Positions 60,406 to 64,000 of a stretch of DNA of 64,000 bases are shown here, in pieces. The notes beneath the pieces were generated by a model that searched no databases, was not told where the DNA came from, and saw only the letters and a list, made by a program, of their open reading frames with translations. Each line of letters starts with the position of its first letter. The first letter of the stretch is position 1. The DNA lies in contig NZ_QJRH01000073.1 in the NCBI RefSeq assembly GCF_003254545.1, forward strand, positions 62,001 through 126,000, written 5' to 3'. A program made the position numbers and the translations under genes. The stretch comes from Flavobacterium tistrianum. GTDB taxonomy: Bacteria > Bacteroidota > Bacteroidia > Flavobacteriales > Flavobacteriaceae.

Positions 60406-61125
60406 TTACACAGTTTTTAAACATCTTACGACGAAATTAATAATCGAGCCTTGAGACTTATTAATCTCAATTCCAACGACAGCCACCAAAGGCAGGGTTA
60501 ATCTATCCGCTAAACCTTGAACAACTTTTCCGTCTGAAAGCACAGCTTGGATTGGGTCAATATCACGGCTTAAAGTCTGCAATTCAAAAGGAAGATATTT
60601 AACTACTTGACCGTTTGAATATTGGTAAGACAAATCACTTACTGAATTATCTACAGTCATAACAGCCAAATCAAAGCCTTGAACATCGATTTTTTTGTTG
60701 AACTCCTCAGAAGCAACAGATTTTTGTTCAAAGAAATACAAATTGTTTGTTTGCTGTGGTTCTTCAATACCGTGCAAATCATAGCGTTTACCTGCAATTA
60801 AATCTTCAAGAGTAATTTTAATACTCTCTTTATCTGCAAGATAAATCGAACCTTCGTCAGCCAATTCACACAATGCAATCAAAGCATTATCTTCATCCGA
60901 CTGTGTACATTCAGTTCCGTAAGTACTTGCTAAAATGAAATCTTTAAGCAAAACTTTATTTGCTAAAATGACATTCGAGCCATTTCCACGTTCAATGTAA
61001 ATACTAATTTTTTCAGTAGTTAAGCCTGATAATGGCAGGTCACTTGAAAGAATTAAAGCACCGATTGCTTTTGTTACTTGTAATTCTGGCGATTTTGTAA
61101 CGCCTGTAATAGTTGCAATTTTCAT
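60406..61125 (-). CDS. Candidate major capsid protein (jelly-roll type), 239 residues
   Basis: Two similar beta-rich halves: ISIYIERGNGSNVILANKVL with KDFILAS in the first, and FDLAVMTVDNSVSDLSYQY with LPFELQTLSRD in the second. The order of strands resembles the double jelly-roll coat protein of phage PM2 (269 residues) when compared by eye. No signal or membrane segment. It is the first gene after the replication module and its 10-bp repeats, the usual place for the coat gene. Assignment is an inference. Confidence 0.5.
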   Translation of the reverse strand: MKIATITGVTKSPELQVTKAIGALILSSDLPLSGLTTEKISIYIERGNGSNVILANKVLLKDFILASTYGTECTQSDEDNALIALCELADEGSIYLADKESIKITLEDLIAGKRYDLHGIEEPQQTNNLYFFEQKSVASEEFNKKIDVQGFDLAVMTVDNSVSDLSYQYSNGQVVKYLPFELQTLSRDIDPIQAVLSDGKVVQGLADRLTLPLVAVVGIEINKSQGSIINFVVRCLKTV

Positions 61126-61187
61126 TTGTTATAAATTTTATTTGTTTAAATTTCTTTCACAAAGGTTATTGCAACTATTATTTGACG

Positions 61188-61237
61188 TTCCCTAAAATTC
61201 CCTATAATTCCACAATTTTCCCTAATTTTCCCTATAA
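61188..61237. repeat. Five phased 10-bp repeats (iteron-like)
   Basis: Units TTCCCTAAAA (61188), TTCCCTATAA (61198), TTCCACAATT (61208), TTCCCTAATT (61218), TTCCCTATAA (61228) in exact 10-bp register, about one helical turn each. The last overlaps the 3' end of the small ORF at 61232-61399. Between the rep module and the capsid gene. Confidence 0.85.
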
Positions 61238-61399
61238 TATGCCGTACTTAATTAGGTCTTGGACAGTTAAATAACTCCTTTTTAATTCCAAGGAATCGAG
61301 TATAACTTGATATTCTTTGCAAGCCGTTTTATAGCTTAATTCAAGAATATGCATTAACTGGGTTTTAGTTACTTTTTGGCTTGTATTCTGTGTTTTCAT
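61232..61399 (-). CDS. 55-residue protein after rep
   Basis: ATG 61399 (MKTQNTSQKVTKTQLMHILE), stop 61232. Helical and basic; the end (RSYLTVQDLIKYGIL) resembles a small HTH, which would suit a DNA-binding regulator near the 10-bp repeats. It starts 4 bp after rep ends. Family not recognised. Confidence 0.6.
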   Translation of the reverse strand: MKTQNTSQKVTKTQLMHILELSYKTACKEYQVILDSLELKRSYLTVQDLIKYGIL

Positions 61400-61402
61400 G
61401 GC

Positions 61403-62596
61403 TTATAAAAATAAAAGTTGGTGTTCGTGGAATAATTCAAAATCAAAATCATTTACTAATTTCTCCTTTGTTCTAAACTCATGCATATAGAAATGTAATT
61501 TGTTTCTGAACCAATTTATAAGTGGTTTTTCGGTAATCATGTCTAAATCTTCAAGTAAAAGATTTAAAGCAACGATGTAAGATATATCCTGATTACTTGC
61601 GTAATACTCTCTAAACAAAGATTTTGCAAGACGTTTTTTAATGGTTGTAGAAGAAAGAACAACCTTTTTCAAGCGTTTTATTATAGGATTGAATTTGGTA
61701 ATTTGGGATTGTAAAAAATCAAAATCAAACAAAACAATTAGCTTTTCTTTATTGATTTGGCTTTTACCAGTATTCTCACGAAGTTCAAAAAAACCTTTAT
61801 TTGCAATCTTCAACAATTCATAAAGGTTAGCTTTATCAAAAATACCCCAAGTCATTGATTGACTAACTTTTATATCTCCTTTGGAATGTTCGTTAAGACC
61901 TCTAAAAAACGCAGAATTTAACTGATATTCAAAACGCCAAACATTCTCATTTTTCAAACCGTTGTTTGCGTAATATTCATTTATATAAGGTTTCTCAGTT
62001 AGCTGTAAAGACAGCGTTTTGTTATAGCATCGTATTATTTTATCTGATGTTCTTTTTCCTATTTGGAAACCGTTAAGAATTGATTTTCCTTTGTAAGTTT
62101 CAAAATAGCTTTGTAGATTTTTCGGGCGCCCTGAAATAAGGTAGTTACCTGCAACCACATTACTATATAAATTACGGTAAGAATTGTTGATATCAGACTT
62201 GTCAAGACATATATCCAGTCTATTAACAGACTTAAATAAGTAGTTCGTTTCATCGCAAAATGCATTTATAACACCTTTTAAGGCATCGTTAGATAATGTA
62301 TAAAATAGATTGTTTTCAAATTGAAGCTGTGCAAATTGTTCGCTCATAATCGCAGAACGAGGTTTTGCAGTATAAACACCGATTTTTAAATCTTCATAAT
62401 ATAAGTCTGCTCTAATCTCAAAAATCTTAGTTCCGTATTCGTATGGTTTTAAACGAAATTTCGAATCTTCTGGAAATTCTCCGAACGGCTGACCCTCGAG
62501 ATTAATAATTAAATAGTCTATATTTATAAGAGTAGGTTTTAAATTATTGTTTCTAAATTTAGTTTGAGCTTGATGCCTTTCTTTATATGAAATCAT
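61403..62596 (-). CDS. Rolling-circle replication initiation protein (Rep_trans type)
   Basis: 397 residues. The Rep_trans pattern of plasmid and filamentous-phage initiators is present: SVNRLDICLDKSD (R126, D128), FQIGKRTSDKIIRCYNKTLS with candidate nucleophile Y191, then NVWRFEYQLNSAF (E223). The initiator nicks and religates one strand at its origin. The length exceeds simple RepD (about 310), with a C-terminal extension. First module of the element, after a GC-rich hairpin (62624-62647). Confidence 0.82.
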   Translation of the reverse strand: MISYKERHQAQTKFRNNNLKPTLINIDYLIINLEGQPFGEFPEDSKFRLKPYEYGTKIFEIRADLYYEDLKIGVYTAKPRSAIMSEQFAQLQFENNLFYTLSNDALKGVINAFCDETNYLFKSVNRLDICLDKSDINNSYRNLYSNVVAGNYLISGRPKNLQSYFETYKGKSILNGFQIGKRTSDKIIRCYNKTLSLQLTEKPYINEYYANNGLKNENVWRFEYQLNSAFFRGLNEHSKGDIKVSQSMTWGIFDKANLYELLKIANKGFFELRENTGKSQINKEKLIVLFDFDFLQSQITKFNPIIKRLKKVVLSSTTIKKRLAKSLFREYYASNQDISYIVALNLLLEDLDMITEKPLINWFRNKLHFYMHEFRTKEKLVNDFDFELFHEHQLLFL

Positions 62597-62623
62597 TATT
62601 TTTAGTAGGTTTTGAGTGAGTTA

Positions 62624-62647
62624 GTTGCCGTTATACCCAACGGCAAC
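62624..62647. other. GC-rich hairpin before rep, possible replication origin
   Basis: GTTGCCGTT (62624-62632), loop ATACCC, AACGGCAAC (62639-62647): a 9-bp stem in an AT-rich region between rep (start 62596) and the 71-residue gene. GTTATACC from it recurs beside attR (63545-63552). Candidate double-strand origin for Rep, or a terminator. Confidence 0.55.
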
Positions 62648-62661
62648 GCTAATAGATTGAA

Positions 62662-62877
62662 CTAATATTTATTTGATTCATTTTTGACCCAATCTAAAAA
62701 GGTGAAAAATGTATCTTTAATGTATTGGGGGAGTCCTATAGTTTTAATTTCATAACAGTAAAATAATTTCCCGTCCTGCGTATGTGATTTGTATTTGAAT
62801 TTTAAAAAACACAAATTCTCAGTCGCTATATCTTTTAATACTTCGTAATGAAGTTTTCTATAAATTTTTACTTCCAT
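62662..62877 (-). CDS. Small element protein, unknown function
   Basis: 71 residues, basic-aromatic (KIYRKLHYEVLKDIATENLC; FTFLDWVKNESNKY). Upstream of rep with a 65-bp gap holding the hairpin. No family recognised. Confidence 0.6.
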   Translation of the reverse strand: MEVKIYRKLHYEVLKDIATENLCFLKFKYKSHTQDGKLFYCYEIKTIGLPQYIKDTFFTFLDWVKNESNKY

Positions 62878-62888
62878 AAATTATTTAT

Positions 62889-63215
62889 TTAAGAGGTTAC
62901 GTTTTGCCACAGCGAATAATGATTTTTTGGTAAATCATTGACAGTAAACTGCTTTTTAGAAATTGCTTCCGAAATTTTCTTTTCAAATTCTAAGAACTTA
63001 GTTTTATAATGGGTTATCTGAGAATTAGACAAAACATTTATTTTTTGCGCAATCTGTTGAATTTCTCTAATTAAAAAATCATGCTGATATTTTAAACCAA
63101 TTAAGTCTACAGTTTCCACAGGATTTTTTGAATATTCATTCAAATCAAAATTTAAACTGGCTAATTCAAAGATTAAATTTTCTCGTTTTTGAATTAATTT
63201 TAGAATTTCAGACAT
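62889..63215 (-). CDS. Coiled-coil protein of the element
   Basis: 108 residues, predominantly helical with heptad-like Leu/Ile spacing (ILKLIQKRENLIFELASLNF; FLIREIQQIAQKINVLSNSQ). No catalytic motif. Ends 11 bp before the 71-residue gene; early gene of the element by position. Function unknown. Confidence 0.62.
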   Translation of the reverse strand: MSEILKLIQKRENLIFELASLNFDLNEYSKNPVETVDLIGLKYQHDFLIREIQQIAQKINVLSNSQITHYKTKFLEFEKKISEAISKKQFTVNDLPKNHYSLWQNVTS

Positions 63216-63218
63216 ATA

Positions 63219-63527
63219 TTAAGGTATTAGCAGATTATGTTTAAGAAGTTTTGAAATCAGGGTTTTCATAGAATTGCAGTAAAAAATAAATTCATGAACA
63301 CAAAAAGATTGAGTTACTATAAAGCAATCCGTACAAACTTTAATTGTAATTCCTATATTTGAACCACGGATTCTTAGAAATAATGTTTTAAACTTTAAGT
63401 GTGAAGTTTTGCAAAAGGGGCGCATCTTTTTCAAGAATGTTTTAGCATTGAAATTTGTGTGACGCATTTTGTTTAATTCTACAAGTAATAGAGTGTAATT
63501 CTCTAAAGATGTTCGTTTTAAGGCCAT
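63219..63527 (-). CDS. First gene of the element, unknown function
   Basis: 102 residues, very basic and cysteine-containing (KMRPFCKTSHLKFKTLFLRI; CTDCFIVTQSFCVHEFIF), possibly zinc-binding or DNA-binding. Start codon at 63527, next to a palindrome and attR. 3 bp before the next gene. Not recognised. Confidence 0.6.
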   Translation of the reverse strand: MALKRTSLENYTLLLVELNKMRHTNFNAKTFLKKMRPFCKTSHLKFKTLFLRIRGSNIGITIKVCTDCFIVTQSFCVHEFIFYCNSMKTLISKLLKHNLLIP

Positions 63528-63554
63528 GTGGTATATGTTAATTAGTTATACCAC
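63528..63554. promoter_or_regulatory. Palindrome between the element's first gene and attR
   Basis: GTGGTATA (63528-63535) and TATACCAC (63547-63554) around 11 bp. It directly follows the first ATG and lies 2 bp from the dif-like site, so it could be an operator, a hairpin used in ssDNA, or an accessory site for Xer. Confidence 0.6.
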
Positions 63555-63556
63555 AA

Positions 63557-63593
<37 letters not shown>

Positions 63594-63599
63594 TAGAAA

Positions 63600-64000
63600 C
63601 TGCCCTGTATACGTGCTGTATGCTTTTTGTTTCAAAATTTTTTCACATATTGAAATTTCGTTTCCTTACTTCTCACTTGTTATTCTCCAAGAATTTCTCT
63701 TTAAAAAAACAGAAATTTTTAAATTCATATAAATACGCTGTACAGTTTTTAATTAGAATATTTTCATTCAAAACTCAAATTGATCATAAATGCGCTATAT
63801 GATTTTAAAATTATTTTTTTTTAAATATTCAAAATTCAGGCTGCTTGATTTATGAACTTATGCATCAATTTAGCCGATTTTTTACTAAATTGAATTCGAT
63901 TATAATTGCGCCATATAATTTTTAAAAAAAATTGTTTTCAAATATCGCAAAATCATCAAGCTTGTTTTTGGGCATTTAGTTTTTAATAAATGAAATGTCT
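63600..64000. repeat. AT-rich non-coding region with degenerate ~60-bp repeats
   Basis: No gene is supported. Related units start near 63612 (CGTGCTGTATGCTTTTT), 63734 (TACGCTGTACAGTTTTT), 63790 (TGCGCTATATGATTTT) and 63906 (TTGCGCCATATAATTTT), each followed by an A/T tract. Spacings of about 58 and 117 suggest a unit near 60 bp. It extends to the window end, beyond attR, so it is host terminus sequence by the boundary model. Confidence 0.5.

Noticed and set aside
61188..61237. Ten-bp repeats considered as a CRISPR array
   Set aside because: Units are only 10 bp with no spacers, so not CRISPR; they are treated as iterons.
62059..62265. 68-residue frame inside rep
   Set aside because: Shadow frame over the conserved Rep motifs; codon use poor.
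63600..64000. AT-rich repeats considered as a CRISPR or integron attC array
   Set aside because: No exact repeat, no unique spacers, no cassette genes; similarity is loose.

Overview
The window comes from a low-GC Bacteroidetes chromosome, most likely Flavobacterium or a close relative. Three things point there: the protein families, the very weak Shine-Dalgarno signals, and promoters of the Bacteroidetes type (TTG, 19-21 bp, TAnnTTTG; for example before the tRNA-Val gene and before the proline dehydrogenase gene). About 55 kb is ordinary chromosome and about 8.3 kb is an integrated element.

Layout. 1-2.4 kb: minus-strand run of a SAM-methyltransferase/spermidine-synthase-like protein, an M23 peptidase, a lipoprotein and a secreted protein cut by the window edge. 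2.4-8.8 kb: acyltransferase, XRE regulator with palindromic operators facing an M14 carboxypeptidase, Lrp regulator, PEP carboxylase and DinB protein. 9-20.5 kb: astacin-lectin lipoprotein, RecQ, an Asp-rich protein, a deoxyhypusine-synthase-like enzyme and arginine decarboxylase (polyamine cluster), AroB, an O-antigen-ligase/TPR protein and proline dehydrogenase. 20.6-25.5 kb: ABC exporter, tRNA-Val and tRNA-Tyr, an HD hydrolase, an ECF sigma factor and an endonuclease V-like protein. 25.6-38.7 kb: small stress and accessory genes (ChrB-AraC fusion, VOC proteins, an ArsR-SRPBCC-DoxX operon, ABC-F, transglutaminase and solute-binding-like proteins, nucleoside phosphorylase). 38.8-54.3 kb: SUI1 factor, 2OG-Fe(II) oxygenase, fused E1 ketoacid dehydrogenase, MDR oxidoreductase, Crp regulator, mechanosensitive channel, two helicases, NDH-2 and a Bcr/CflA exporter. 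54.3-55.3 kb: two small secreted proteins.

The most interesting region is 55,277-63,584. Two dif-like XerC/XerD sites share 16 identical bases and bracket an element whose excised circle would be 8,280 bp. It has no integrase. It has a Rep_trans-type rolling-circle initiator, a candidate jelly-roll major capsid protein, a PM2-P5/transglycosylase-like virion protein with a C-terminal membrane anchor, and a tightly packed set of tiny membrane proteins, several joined by TAATG stop-start overlaps. I read it as a temperate tailless, probably membrane-containing ssDNA phage, related in style to Finnlakevirus FLiP and Cellulophaga phi48:2-like phages, that uses host XerCD at the chromosome's dif site. 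Element-specific sequences include five phased 10-bp repeats after rep, a GC-rich hairpin before rep, a palindrome next to attR, and a duplicated 34-bp promoter before two plus-strand genes. It also carries a secreted protein that is a paralogue of a host gene lying just outside attL.

Because dif marks the replication terminus, this window probably spans ter. To the right of attR there is AT-rich non-coding DNA with degenerate repeats of about 60 bp. Several dispersed intergenic repeats typical of such genomes occur elsewhere in the window.
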